A stretch of 64,000 nt of DNA from Prado023 sp963747335 (GCA_963747335.1 CAVVEV010000012.1:124001-188000), one strand, 5' to 3'. Shown: positions 18,604 to 27,379, numbered from the stretch's first letter. Made by a program: numbers and translations. The notes: generated from the letters alone by a model not told the origin.

Positions 18604-19650
18604 ATGGCTGCTGACCCCCGTTCGACGAGTCCCACTGGGCTCCCCACCTCGCATGATCCGGCGATGCCGACGCGCGTCCTGGGACGCACCGGTCGCCCCG
18701 TCTCGGTCATCTCGCTGGGTACGTGGCAGCTGGGGGCCGACTGGGGCCAGGTGCGACCCGAGGACGCCCTGGCTGTCCTCGAGGCCTCCGTCGCAGCCGG
18801 CGTCACGATGTTCGACACCGCGGACGTGTACGGCGACGGCCGCAGCGAGCGGCTGATCGCCGAGTTCCTCACGGGCCGCACCGGGCCCGACATCCTGGTG
18901 GCCACGAAGATGGGCCGGCGGGCCGACCAGCTGCTCGAGAACTACTCGATGGCCAACTTCCGCGTCTGGACCGAGCGCTCACGGGCGAACCTGCGCACCG
19001 ACACCCTCGACCTCGTCCAGCTGCACTGCCCACCGAGCGACGTGATCACCAGCGACGAGGTCTTCGACAACCTGGACACGCTGGTCGACGAGGGCGTGAT
19101 GGCCGCCTACGGCGTCAGCGTCGAGACCGTCGACCAGGCCTTGGCTGCGATCGCCCGGCCGGCGGTGGCCTCGGTCCAGATCATCCTCAACGCGTTCCGG
19201 CTCAAGCCCCTCGAAATGGTGCTGCCCGCCGCCCGCGAGGCCGGTGTGGGCATCATCGCCCGCGTCCCCCTGGCCAGCGGGCTGCTGTCGGGTCGGTACA
19301 GCGAGTCCACCACGTTCCCCGTCGACGACCACCGGACCTACAACCGCCACGGCGAGTCCTTCGACCGGGGCGAGACGTTCTCCGGCGTCGACTACGACAC
19401 CGGGGTGCGCGCCGCCCGGGAGTTCGCAGCACTCGCGGCATCCCACGGCCTGTCACCGGCACGAGCGGCCCTTGCCTGGGTCGCCCAGCTCGACGGGGTC
19501 ACGACCGTGATCCCGGGTGCCCGGTCAGCAGCCCAGGCCCAGGAGAACGCCGCAGCCGGATCGGTCCCCCCGCTGGGACCGGCGTTCACCGCGGCCGTCA
19601 CCGACCTGTACGACCGGCGACTGCGTGCGTCGATCCACGACCAGTGGTGA
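18604..19650 (+). CDS. Aldo/keto reductase
   Basis: NAD(P)H-dependent oxidoreductase with a TIM-barrel fold, 348 residues. The tetrad region is readable: FDTADVYGDGRSE (Asp and Tyr), VATKMG (Lys) and LVQLHCPP (His). The nucleotide-binding C-terminal block is VTTVIPGARSAAQAQENAAA. ATG 18604 has AAGGAG six bases upstream. The earlier in-frame start lacks a site. The gene follows galK closely and is probably co-transcribed, suggesting reduction or oxidation of a sugar or sugar lactone, but the substrate cannot be read from the sequence. It ends 21 bases before the convergent M13 peptidase. Confidence 0.9.
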   Translation: MAADPRSTSPTGLPTSHDPAMPTRVLGRTGRPVSVISLGTWQLGADWGQVRPEDALAVLEASVAAGVTMFDTADVYGDGRSERLIAEFLTGRTGPDILVATKMGRRADQLLENYSMANFRVWTERSRANLRTDTLDLVQLHCPPSDVITSDEVFDNLDTLVDEGVMAAYGVSVETVDQALAAIARPAVASVQIILNAFRLKPLEMVLPAAREAGVGIIARVPLASGLLSGRYSESTTFPVDDHRTYNRHGESFDRGETFSGVDYDTGVRAAREFAALAASHGLSPARAALAWVAQLDGVTTVIPGARSAAQAQENAAAGSVPPLGPAFTAAVTDLYDRRLRASIHDQW

Positions 19651-19671
19651 CCCGGGCGGCGCTCCGGCGGT

Positions 19672-21639
19672 CTACCAGATCACCACGCGATCGGACTCGT
19701 CGCGCCACATCCCGTCGCCGGGCTGGACGTCGAAGGCCTCGTGGAACTCGGCGAGGTTGCCCACGATGTTGCAGCGGAACTCGTCCGGTGAGTGCGGGTC
19801 GATCGCCAGCAGCTGGATCGCCCGGGCCTCGCGGTGCTTGGTGCGCCACGCCTGGGCCCAGCCGAGGAAGAAGCGCTGCTCGCCGGTCAGGCCGTCGATC
19901 ACCGGGGCGGGCTGGCCGCCCAAGCTGAGCCGGTAGGCCTCGAAGGCCACCGCGACTCCCCCGAGATCGCCGATGTTCTCCCCGACGGTCAGCGCCCCGT
20001 TGACGCCGTTGCCCGCCGGGAGGCTCCGGGGGACGAGCCCGTCGAACTGCGCGATCAGGCGGCCGGCCAACTCGTCGAAACGCGCGCGGTCCTCCTCGGT
20101 CCACCAGTCGACGAGATTCCCGGAGCCGTCGTAGCGGGAGCCCTGGTCATCGAAGCCGTGGCCGATCTCGTGACCGATCACCGCACCGATGGCGCCGTAG
20201 TTCACCGCGTCGTCGGCGTCCATGTCGAAGAACGGCGGCTGCAGGATCGCGGCCGGGAAGACGATCTCGTTCATGCCGGGGTTGTAGTAGGCGTTGACGG
20301 TCTGCGGGGTCATGAACCACTCCAGGCGGTCGACCGGACCGCCGAGCTTGGCCCACTCGCGCCGGGCCTCGAACAGCGACGCCCGGCGCACGTTGCCGAT
20401 GAGGTCGCTGGCGGAGATCTCGAGGGACTCGTAGTCGCGCCACTTGTCCGGGTAGCCGATCTTGGGGGTGAACGCCTCGAGCTTCTGCAGCGCCCGCTCC
20501 CGGGTGTCGGGGCTCATCCACTCCAGGATCTGGAGTCGCTCGCGGTAGGCGGCCACGAGGTTCTCCACGAGCTCGACCATCCGCGCCTTGGCCTCCGGCG
20601 GGAAGTGCTTGCCGACATACAGCTCACCCACGGCCTCACCGAGGGAGCCCTCGACGAGCCCGACCCCGCGCTTCCAGCGCTCGCGCAGCTGGGGGGCGCC
20701 ACTCAGCGTGGTCCCGTAGAAGTCGAAGTTGGCCTGGACGATCTCGGCGTCCAGCAGGGACGCACCGTTGCGCACCACCGACCACGCCAGCCAGTCTCGC
20801 CAGGCGTCCAGCGGCTGCTCGGCCAGCAGGCCGCTGATCGACTCGACATAGCTGGGCTGGCGGACGACGACCTCGCCGAGGTGCTCCATCGGGGCGCCGA
20901 GGGCCTCCAGCCATTCGCGGACCCCGAACCCGTCGACGAACCCGGGGACGTCCCCCAGGGCGAGGCGGTTGTACGACTTCAGGGCGTCGCGGGTGTCGAC
21001 GTTGTTCCAGTGCTTGTCGGCGATGGCCGTCTCCAGCGCCATGATCCGCTGGGCGGCCGCCTGGGCCGCCGGTTCGTCGGGCGACCAACCGGCAAGGAGC
21101 GCCATCCGCGCGATGTGGGCCACGTAGGCCTCACGGATCGCCGCGAACGACTCCTGGTGGTAGTACGACTCGTCGGGCAGTCCCAGGCCTGCCTGGGTGA
21201 GGTAGACGATGTACTGGCTCGAGTCCTGGGCGTCGGTGTTGACGTACGGCACCAGGAACCCCCCGACCGCGCCCTGCAGCTGCAGCCGGGCCATCTCCGC
21301 GAGGAGGCCGGTGAGGTCGCTGACGGCGCGGATGTCGGCGAGGTCCGCGTCGAGCGGCTCGCGCCGCCGGGCCTCGACAGCGGCTTCGTCCATGAACGAG
21401 GCGTAGAGGTCCCCGACCTTCTCCCCGAGCGTGCCCGGCGCGGAGTCGGCGGCCGCCGACTCGATGATCGTCCGGACGTCGGCCTCGGCTGCGTCCCGCA
21501 GGGCGTGGAACGCCCCATCGGAGGGCCGGTCGGCCGGGATCTCGTGCTCGGCCAGCCAGCGACCGTTCATGTGGCCGAACAGGTCGTCCTGGGCACGGAT
21601 GGACGCGTCGATGTGCTGCATGTCGATGCCGGAGGGCAT
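19672..21639 (-). CDS. pepO: M13-family zinc metallopeptidase (neprilysin/PepO-like)
   Basis: Zinc endopeptidase that cleaves small peptides. The catalytic motif HEIGH is at residues 490-494 (VIGHEIGHGFDDQGSRYD) and the third zinc ligand Glu is in GENIGDLGG (about residue 554). The substrate-binding NAYY block is present as TVNAYYNPGMNEIVFPA. The 655-residue length fits bacterial M13 enzymes. No signal peptide is visible, so it is probably cytoplasmic as in other actinobacterial homologues. ATG 21639 (MPSGIDMQH) follows AGGAGC; the longer frame runs through repeat DNA and is rejected. Convergent with the aldo/keto reductase. Confidence 0.95.
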   Translation of the reverse strand: MPSGIDMQHIDASIRAQDDLFGHMNGRWLAEHEIPADRPSDGAFHALRDAAEADVRTIIESAAADSAPGTLGEKVGDLYASFMDEAAVEARRREPLDADLADIRAVSDLTGLLAEMARLQLQGAVGGFLVPYVNTDAQDSSQYIVYLTQAGLGLPDESYYHQESFAAIREAYVAHIARMALLAGWSPDEPAAQAAAQRIMALETAIADKHWNNVDTRDALKSYNRLALGDVPGFVDGFGVREWLEALGAPMEHLGEVVVRQPSYVESISGLLAEQPLDAWRDWLAWSVVRNGASLLDAEIVQANFDFYGTTLSGAPQLRERWKRGVGLVEGSLGEAVGELYVGKHFPPEAKARMVELVENLVAAYRERLQILEWMSPDTRERALQKLEAFTPKIGYPDKWRDYESLEISASDLIGNVRRASLFEARREWAKLGGPVDRLEWFMTPQTVNAYYNPGMNEIVFPAAILQPPFFDMDADDAVNYGAIGAVIGHEIGHGFDDQGSRYDGSGNLVDWWTEEDRARFDELAGRLIAQFDGLVPRSLPAGNGVNGALTVGENIGDLGGVAVAFEAYRLSLGGQPAPVIDGLTGEQRFFLGWAQAWRTKHREARAIQLLAIDPHSPDEFRCNIVGNLAEFHEAFDVQPGDGMWRDESDRVVIW

Positions 21640-21755
21640 AGGGGCTCCTGAGCTGGTGCGGTTCGGGCATCCGGTGCGGTGCGCCACCGGTAGGAAGGTG
21701 AGTCTGCCATCCCCGGCCCGCGACCGTCGCCCGCCAAGCTCTCCTCTCGGTTTGC

Positions 21756-21842
21756 TCCAACTCTCGGGCGCACTGAGCGGTTCGCTCCAACTCTCGGGCG
21801 CTGGATCGGCCCCGTTCTTGGATCGGTTCGCGATCTTGGGCC
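21756..21842 (-). repeat. 87-base dispersed intergenic repeat, copy A
   Basis: On the minus strand this 87-base stretch aligns without gaps to 47344-47430 at 69 of 87 positions (counted by eye). It starts GGCCCAAGATCGCGA and carries GAGAGTTGGA twice, 30 bases apart (plus-strand TCCAACTCTC at 21756-21765 and 21786-21795). It lies in the gap between the M13 peptidase and the AlkD-like gene. Function unknown. Confidence 0.75.
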
Positions 21843-21899
21843 CCGGGCGGCGACTCGTGGGCAGGGCGTTGCGCGGCTGTCGGTGGCAGCATCGGCGAC

Positions 21900-22712
21900 G
21901 TGCGTGGTCGAACCGCAGGGACCGGCTCTGCCGAGGGGAACGGCCCAACCGCAGGGACCGGCTCTGCCGAGGGGAACGGCCCAACCGCAGGGACCGGCTC
22001 TGCCGAGGGGAACGGCCCTACCGACGCGACCGGCTCTGCCGAGGCGTACGGGCCGGCCGAGTTGGTGCGTCCGATGCTCGTGGCCGTCGCCGAACCGGGG
22101 CGGGCTCCGGCGATGGAGAAGTACATGAAGGGGATCGCTCCCTACCTCGGCGTGCCCACACCCGCCCGTCGCGCGGCGACCCGGGACTGGGTCCGCGGGT
22201 TCGACCCCGGGCCGCAGGCGAGCGACCTGCTGGCCACCGCCCGCGAGCTGGCCATCGCGCCGGAGCGAGAGTTCGCCTACGTCGCGATCGACCTGGTCGC
22301 ACGCCACGAGCTGACCCTGCCGGAGTCGAGCCTCCTGGCCCTGCGCGACCTCGCCCTCGAACGGCCGTGGTGGGACACCGTGGACGCGTGGTCGACCCTC
22401 ATCGGCAGGGCGGGACTGCGTCACCGCCCGTGGGACCGTCAGGTCGTCAGCTGGGCCACTGATGATCGGCTCTGGGCGCGCCGGATCGCCCTGGTGTTCC
22501 AGGTCGGGCGTCGCGAGGCGGTCGACCTGGAACTGCTGTTCGCCGCGTGCGAGGCGAACCTCGCCGACCGCGACTTCTTCATGCGCAAGGGGATCGGCTG
22601 GGGCCTCCGGGACGCGGCCCGGACCCACCCCGACGAGGTCCGCACGTTCGTCGAGGCGCACCGTGCGCGGATGTCCGGCCTGTCGATCCGCGAGGCCACC
22701 AAGCACCTGTGA
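21900..22712 (+). CDS. DNA alkylation repair (AlkD-like) protein with repeat-rich N-terminus
   Basis: HEAT-like-repeat DNA glycosylase family thought to remove alkylated bases. Residues about 56-270 match the AlkD fold: MEKYMKGIAPYLGVPTPARR, then PWWDTVDAWS, DDRLWARRIALVF and DFFMRKGIGWGLRD, a conserved sequence of the family. The first 45 residues are different. They are a tandem 12-residue repeat (TAGTGSAEGNGP, three perfect copies, one degraded) encoded by a 36-base DNA repeat. The given start is the first in-frame GTG, without a ribosome-binding site. ATG 22074 (MLVAVAEP) or ATG 22113 (MEKYMKG) may be the true start, in which case the repeat is non-coding. Confidence 0.75.
   Translation: MRGRTAGTGSAEGNGPTAGTGSAEGNGPTAGTGSAEGNGPTDATGSAEAYGPAELVRPMLVAVAEPGRAPAMEKYMKGIAPYLGVPTPARRAATRDWVRGFDPGPQASDLLATARELAIAPEREFAYVAIDLVARHELTLPESSLLALRDLALERPWWDTVDAWSTLIGRAGLRHRPWDRQVVSWATDDRLWARRIALVFQVGRREAVDLELLFAACEANLADRDFFMRKGIGWGLRDAARTHPDEVRTFVEAHRARMSGLSIREATKHL
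21912..22019 (+). repeat. 36-base tandem repeat, three copies plus a degraded fourth
   Basis: Units at 21912-21947, 21948-21983 and 21984-22019 are identical except for the last base of unit 3. A diverged fourth unit follows to about 22055. Unit length is a multiple of three, so it stays in frame with the AlkD-like gene and would encode TAGTGSAEGNGP. Perfect identity indicates recent expansion. Confidence 0.9.
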
Positions 22713-22758
22713 CTCGTGGTCCCCGGACCCGACCGAGCCGCGCATTCCAGCAGGACCC

Positions 22759-22790
22759 GGCCGGGCCCGGGCTCGGACCCGGGCCCGGCC
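22759..22790 (+). terminator. Strong G/C hairpin after the AlkD-like gene
   Basis: A perfect 13-bp stem (22759-22771 with 22778-22790) encloses a six-base loop, 47 bases after the stop codon. No T-tract follows. It is the probable transcription end of the AlkD-like gene before glutamate decarboxylase. The rest of the 195-base gap shows nothing else. Confidence 0.65.
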
Positions 22791-22907
22791 TTCGGGCCGC
22801 ACTCCCCAGCGCGACTCCCCAGCGCGCGTCGCTGTCCGCGACTTCGCCGCGACCCCCCGGTCGCAGCCGGTCCACCATCAGGTCGCGCCAGGGGCTAGCG
22901 TGCATGC

Positions 22908-24302
22908 ATGGCCATCCACTCCATGGAATTCCTCGAGCTCGAGCGTCTCGCGATCGCCCCGGTGTATGCCCGCCCGAACGAGCTGGCCGGGATCCCGAAG
23001 GACGCCCTGCCCGCGGAGGGGATGGATCCGCGTGTGGCGTATCGGCTGCTGCACGACGAGTTGATGCTCGACGGCAACTCCCGGCAGAACCTCGCTACGT
23101 TCGTGACGACGTTCATGGACGAGGAGGCCGACCGGTTGATGGCCGAGACGCTGGACAAGAACATGATCGACAAGGACGAGTACCCGCAGACGGCGGCGAT
23201 CGAGGGCCGCTGCGTGAAGATCATCTCGAACCTGTGGAACTCACCCAGCCATGAGCAGGCCACCGGGACGTCCACCACGGGTTCCAGTGAGGCGGTCATG
23301 CTCGGTGGGTTGGCGCTGAAGTGGCGGTGGCGCCAGCGTCGCGAGTCCGTCGGCCTGCCCAGCGACAAGCCGAACCTCGTGATGGGGATCAACGTCCAGG
23401 TGGTGTGGGAGAAGTTCTGCCGCTACTGGGACGTCGAGCCGCGGTACGCCCCCATCGAGGAGGGCCGGCTGCAGCTCAACGCCGAGGAGGCGCTGAAGCT
23501 GGTCGACGAGAACACGATCGGAGTCGTGGCCATCCTCGGCTCGACGTTCGACGGGTCCTACGAGCCGGTCAAGGAGATCGCCGACGCCCTCGACGCACTG
23601 GCTGCATCCGGTGGCCCGGACGTCCCCGTGCACGTGGACGCCGCCTCAGGCGGGTTCATCGCACCGTTCATCGACCCCGACCTGGAGTGGGACTTCCGGG
23701 TGCCCCGGGTGCGCTCGATCAACTCCTCGGGGCACAAGTACGGGCTGGTCTACCCGGGCGTCGGCTGGGTCATCTGGCGCACCCCACAGGATCTGCCCGA
23801 GGACCTGATCTTCCACGTCAACTACCTCGGTGGGGACATGCCCACCTTCGCGCTGAACTTCTCCCGACCCGGCGGACAGGTCATCGCCCAGTACTACAAC
23901 TTCATCCGGCTGGGATTCGAGGGCTTCCGCGAGATCCAGCAGGCCTGCCGGGACGTGGCCATGTACACCGCGGCCGAGATCGCGGCGATCGGGCCCTACG
24001 AGATGCTCTCCGACGGCTCCGAGCTGCCGGTGTTCTTCTTCCGGCTCAAGCCCGAGGTCACCAACTACACCGTCTACGACGTGTCGGCGAAACTCCGCGA
24101 GCGTGGGTGGCAGGTGCCGGCCTACTCCCTGCCCGAGCCGTTGACCGACCTGTCCGGGCTGCGGGTGGTCGTCCGCAACGGCTTCGGCCGCGACCTGGCC
24201 GACCTGTTCCTCGACGACCTGCGCCGGGCCACAGAGTTCCTGGAGGGCCTCCCGGGCCGGCTGCCTGCGGACCCGAGCCACACGGAGTCGTTCCGGCATT
24301 GA
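22908..24302 (+). CDS. gadB: Glutamate decarboxylase
   Basis: PLP enzyme converting glutamate to GABA and CO2 while consuming a proton. Group-II decarboxylase of 464 residues. The PLP lysine is K277 in INSSGHKYGLVYPGVGW, an unmistakable GAD motif. Other conserved blocks are TGTSTTGSSEAVMLGGLALK, VHVDAASGGFIAPF (the PLP-contacting Asp) and FSRPGGQVIAQYYNF. No close Shine-Dalgarno site precedes ATG 22908 (AGGGGC lies about 12 bases upstream). A YrhK-like membrane protein overlaps its stop by four bases. No recognisable glutamate/GABA antiporter is next to it, so whether it serves acid resistance or GABA metabolism is open. The glutaminase at 48115 could supply glutamate. Confidence 0.96.
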   Translation: MAIHSMEFLELERLAIAPVYARPNELAGIPKDALPAEGMDPRVAYRLLHDELMLDGNSRQNLATFVTTFMDEEADRLMAETLDKNMIDKDEYPQTAAIEGRCVKIISNLWNSPSHEQATGTSTTGSSEAVMLGGLALKWRWRQRRESVGLPSDKPNLVMGINVQVVWEKFCRYWDVEPRYAPIEEGRLQLNAEEALKLVDENTIGVVAILGSTFDGSYEPVKEIADALDALAASGGPDVPVHVDAASGGFIAPFIDPDLEWDFRVPRVRSINSSGHKYGLVYPGVGWVIWRTPQDLPEDLIFHVNYLGGDMPTFALNFSRPGGQVIAQYYNFIRLGFEGFREIQQACRDVAMYTAAEIAAIGPYEMLSDGSELPVFFFRLKPEVTNYTVYDVSAKLRERGWQVPAYSLPEPLTDLSGLRVVVRNGFGRDLADLFLDDLRRATEFLEGLPGRLPADPSHTESFRH

Positions 24303-25093
24303 CCAGGGCCCGACGTATCCCACTGCCCGTCGAGGTCCCCCCGGACGCCACCGACGTGCAGGTGAATGGACCCCGGCCGTTCGTGACCCGGGTCCACTAC
24401 CGCGACGCTGACGGCCACGTGGTCGACTGGTCAGCGCGCCGGCACCGCAAGTCCGACGAGTCCTCCCGCGGGTTGACGTGGTGCATCGGGCTGCTGTTCG
24501 CGATCGGCTCCGCGTGCTTCCTCGTCGGCCCTATCCCCGCGTTCGAGGACGCGGTCGGGATCACCGCTACCGACGCCACGTTCTTCATCGGATCGATCTT
24601 CTTCACCACCGCGTCCTACCTGAGCTACATGCAGGTCGTGCGTGCCGGCGGTCGGCGCTGGATCGGCTGGACCCCGCAGCTGATGGGCTTCTGGGCCACG
24701 TTGATCCAGCTCGTCGGCACCGTGTTCTTCAACGTGACGACCCTCGCGGCCCTGGTCAGCCTGACCCGACCGGAAGCCGAGCAGTACGTGTGGCGACCGG
24801 ACGCGTTCGGGTCGATCTGCTTCCTCGTCTCCTCGGCGATCGCGTTCGCGGAGGCCGGCCACCGCTGGTTCTCCTGGCGCCCGGGCAAGCGCGACTGGCA
24901 CATCACCGCACTGAACATGTGGGGCTCGGTGTTCTTCGGCATCTCGGCGCTCGGCGCGTACGTCGACCCCGACGGGCAGATGATCAGCGCCCGGTGGGCC
25001 AACGGCGGGACGTTCCTGGGTGCGGCGTGCTTCCTGATCGCCTCCATCCTGATGATGCCCGAGGGCCGAACCCCGACCACGGACCACGACTGA
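24299..25093 (+). CDS. YrhK-domain membrane protein coupled to gadB
   Basis: Membrane protein of about 264 residues with about six hydrophobic helices. After a polar N-terminus of about 55 residues there are two similar helical units: FAIGSACFLVGPIPAF with FFIGSIFFTTASYLSYMQ, then ICFLVSSAIAFAEAGHRWFSW with WGSVFFGISALGAYVDPDG. The FxxGSxxF-type patterns resemble YrhK-like domains. The proposed TTG start at 24299 overlaps the gadB stop (TTGA) and implies reinitiation. GTG 24356 is the alternative. Function is unknown. Its tight link to gadB suggests a role in GABA/glutamate handling or in acid-stress response at the membrane, but it does not look like an amino-acid antiporter. Confidence 0.75.
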   Translation: MTRARRIPLPVEVPPDATDVQVNGPRPFVTRVHYRDADGHVVDWSARRHRKSDESSRGLTWCIGLLFAIGSACFLVGPIPAFEDAVGITATDATFFIGSIFFTTASYLSYMQVVRAGGRRWIGWTPQLMGFWATLIQLVGTVFFNVTTLAALVSLTRPEAEQYVWRPDAFGSICFLVSSAIAFAEAGHRWFSWRPGKRDWHITALNMWGSVFFGISALGAYVDPDGQMISARWANGGTFLGAACFLIASILMMPEGRTPTTDHD

Positions 25094-25297
25094 CAGGTCG
25101 ATGAGCGCGTCCTGAACCGGGCGCGCTGCCCCCACCGCCCACCGCCGCTGGTCGGGGCGCACCAACCGTTCGTCGCGCCCCGGCCGACCTCTGGTCGACC
25201 CCCAACGCCCGCTCACCGCAGGCAGGTCCACAGCTGTTCCCAACCCCTCCCCGACGGCCCTACGTTCACGCCCACCCCACACGGGCAGCAGGAACGC

Positions 25298-25315
25298 CCG
25301 GACCACCTGGTCCGG
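25298..25315. promoter_or_regulatory. 18-bp palindrome CCGGACCANNTGGTCCGG before the acetate genes
   Basis: Perfect 8-bp arms with a two-base centre, 26 bases upstream of the DUF485 start. It could be an operator or a leader hairpin for the acetate transporter. In the rest of the 248-base gap upstream there are two stretches resembling LytTR half-sites (25165-25173 and 25261-25269), but they are 96 bases apart rather than the expected roughly 21. Confidence 0.45.
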
Positions 25316-25341
25316 CGAGGCACATTCCAGGAGGCAGCACG

Positions 25342-25719
25342 ATGACCAGTGATCTGCAGGGGCCCCCGCGTCAGGGGCCGCCAACACCGGGGACGGGCGG
25401 CGTCCCGGATCCCGAGGCCTACTCCCGCGCCCAGACGAGCCCCCAGTTCGTCGAGCTGCGCAGCCGGTACCGCGGGTTCGCGTTCCCGATGACCGCGGCC
25501 TTCCTCATCTGGTACTTCATGTTCGTCCTCGCCGCGGTGTTCGCACCGGAGTGGATGGCCACCCCGGTCTGGGGGAACATCAACATCGGCATCGTCTTCG
25601 GCCTGCTGCAGTTCGTCTCGACCGGCCTGATCACCTTCCTGTACGTCCGCCACGCCAACAACCGCCTCGACCCCCTGGCGACCGAGATCCGTGACGAGAT
25701 GGAGGGCAACGCCGCATGA
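25342..25719 (+). CDS. DUF485 small membrane protein (symporter partner)
   Basis: 125 residues. A Pro/Gly-rich N-terminus is followed by the DUF485 core: SPQFVELRSRYRGFAFPMTA, then two membrane helices (FLIWYFMFVLAAVFAP and IGIVFGLLQFVSTGLITFLYV), then YVRHANNRLDPLATEIRDEM. The family (YjcH in Escherichia coli) is nearly always encoded before an ActP-type acetate symporter. Here its stop overlaps the symporter ATG by four bases. GGAGGCAGC precedes ATG 25342. It probably assists assembly or regulation of the symporter. Confidence 0.92.
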   Translation: MTSDLQGPPRQGPPTPGTGGVPDPEAYSRAQTSPQFVELRSRYRGFAFPMTAAFLIWYFMFVLAAVFAPEWMATPVWGNINIGIVFGLLQFVSTGLITFLYVRHANNRLDPLATEIRDEMEGNAA

Positions 25720-27368
25720 TCACCACCCTGGTTCGCACCGCCGACCCGGCCACCACGACGGCCGGCAGCCCGCTGGTCAACATGGCGATCTTCCTGGCGT
25801 TCGTCGCCGGCACCATGGTCATCGTCATCCGGGCGTCGAAGTCCAACACGACCGCGACTGACTACTACACCGGCGGACGCTCCTTCACCGGCGGACAGAA
25901 CGGCACCGCGATCGCCGGCGACTACCTGTCCGCCGCCAGCTTCCTGGGCATCACCGGGGCCATCGCGCTGACGGGCTTCGACGGCTTCCTGTACTCCGTC
26001 GGCTTCCTCGTGGCCTGGCTGGTCGCCCTGCTGCTCGTCGCCGAGCTCCTGCGCAACACCGGCAAGTTCACGATGGCCGACGTCCTGGCCTTCCGGATGC
26101 GCCAGCGCCCCGTGCGCACGGCCGCCGCGATCTCCACCCTGGCTGTCTCGTTCTTCTACCTGCTGGCCCAGATGGCCGGCGCCGGCGGGCTGGTCAGCCT
26201 CCTCATGGGCATCACCGGCAACGTCGGGCAGTCGATCACGATCGCCGTCGTCGGCCTGCTGATGATCGTCTACGTGTTGGTCGGCGGGATGAAGGGCACG
26301 ACCTGGGTGCAGATCATCAAGGCCGTGCTGCTGATCGCCGGGGCCGCGCTGATGACCTTCTGGGTCCTGAGCAAGTACGGCTTCAGCCTCTCCAACGTGA
26401 TGGGCGCCGCCGCGGACGCCAGCCCCCTGGGCGACAAGCTGCTCGAGCCCGGCGCCAAGTACGGCAAGACCACGCTGACCAAGATCGACTTCATCTCGCT
26501 GTCGATGGCCCTGGTCCTGGGCACCGCCGGCCTGCCGCACGTGCTCATGCGCTTCTACACCGTCCCCACCTCGAAGGACGCACGCAAGTCCGTGGTCTGG
26601 GCGATCAGCCTGATCGGGATGTTCTACCTGTTCAGCCTCGTGCTCGGCTTCGGCGCTGCGGCGCTGGTCGGTCCCGAGACGATCGCCTCCGCCCCCGGTG
26701 GGCCGAACTCGGCGGCACCTCTGCTGGCCTACGAGCTGGGCGGCACGCTGCTCCTGGGCTTCATCTCCGCGGTGGCCTTCGCCACGATCCTCGCGGTGGT
26801 GGCGGGCCTGACGATCACCGCCAGCGCCTCGTTCGCCCACGACGTGTACGCCAGCGTCATCAAGCGCGGGGACGTGTCTGCGGACAAGGAGGTCCGGGTC
26901 GCCCGGATCTCGGCCGTGGTCATCGGCCTGTTCGCGATCGTGGGCGGCATCCTGGCCAAGGACCAGAACATCGCGTTCCTGGTGGCCCTCGCCTTCGCGG
27001 TGGCGGCCTCGGCCAACCTCCCGACGATCGTGTACTCGCTGTTCTGGAGGAACTTCACCACCCGCGGCGCGCTGTGGAGCATCTACGGCGGCCTGATCGC
27101 CTCCATCGGCCTGATCATCTTCTCGCCGGTCGTGTCCGGCAAGCCGATCGTCGAGGCCACCGGCAAGAGCCCCTCGATGCTTCAGGGCGTGGACTTCTCC
27201 TGGTTCCCGCTGGACAACCCGGGGCTCATCTCGATCCCGCTGGCCTTCTTCCTGGGTTGGCTGGGCTCGGTGACCGACAAGGAGAAGCCCAACGCGGCCA
27301 AGTACGCCGAGATGGAGGTCCGTTCCCTGACCGGGGCCGGCTCCGAGAAGTCCGTCTCGGTGCACTGA
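25716..27368 (+). CDS. actP: Cation/acetate symporter (sodium:solute symporter family)
   Basis: Imports acetate or a similar short monocarboxylate with a cation. 550 residues with about 13 membrane helices. Family landmarks are TATDYYTGGRSFTGGQNGTAIAGDYLSAASFLGI near the N-terminus (seen in pieces: DYYTGGRSFTGG and GDYLSAASFLGITGAIAL), the QMAGAGGLVSLLMGI helix, YVLVGGMKGTTWVQ, and GLPHVLMRFYTVPTSKDAR, which is typical of ActP-like members. It overlaps the DUF485 gene and precedes acetyl-CoA synthetase, an arrangement found in many bacteria for acetate use. A very strong terminator hairpin follows its stop. Confidence 0.94.
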   Translation: MITTLVRTADPATTTAGSPLVNMAIFLAFVAGTMVIVIRASKSNTTATDYYTGGRSFTGGQNGTAIAGDYLSAASFLGITGAIALTGFDGFLYSVGFLVAWLVALLLVAELLRNTGKFTMADVLAFRMRQRPVRTAAAISTLAVSFFYLLAQMAGAGGLVSLLMGITGNVGQSITIAVVGLLMIVYVLVGGMKGTTWVQIIKAVLLIAGAALMTFWVLSKYGFSLSNVMGAAADASPLGDKLLEPGAKYGKTTLTKIDFISLSMALVLGTAGLPHVLMRFYTVPTSKDARKSVVWAISLIGMFYLFSLVLGFGAAALVGPETIASAPGGPNSAAPLLAYELGGTLLLGFISAVAFATILAVVAGLTITASASFAHDVYASVIKRGDVSADKEVRVARISAVVIGLFAIVGGILAKDQNIAFLVALAFAVAASANLPTIVYSLFWRNFTTRGALWSIYGGLIASIGLIIFSPVVSGKPIVEATGKSPSMLQGVDFSWFPLDNPGLISIPLAFFLGWLGSVTDKEKPNAAKYAEMEVRSLTGAGSEKSVSVH

Positions 27369-27379
27369 CCCACCCGCTG

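Noticed and set aside
21912..22055. Possible CRISPR array
   Set aside because: Units are directly contiguous with no spacers and remain in frame with a gene, so it is a simple tandem repeat.
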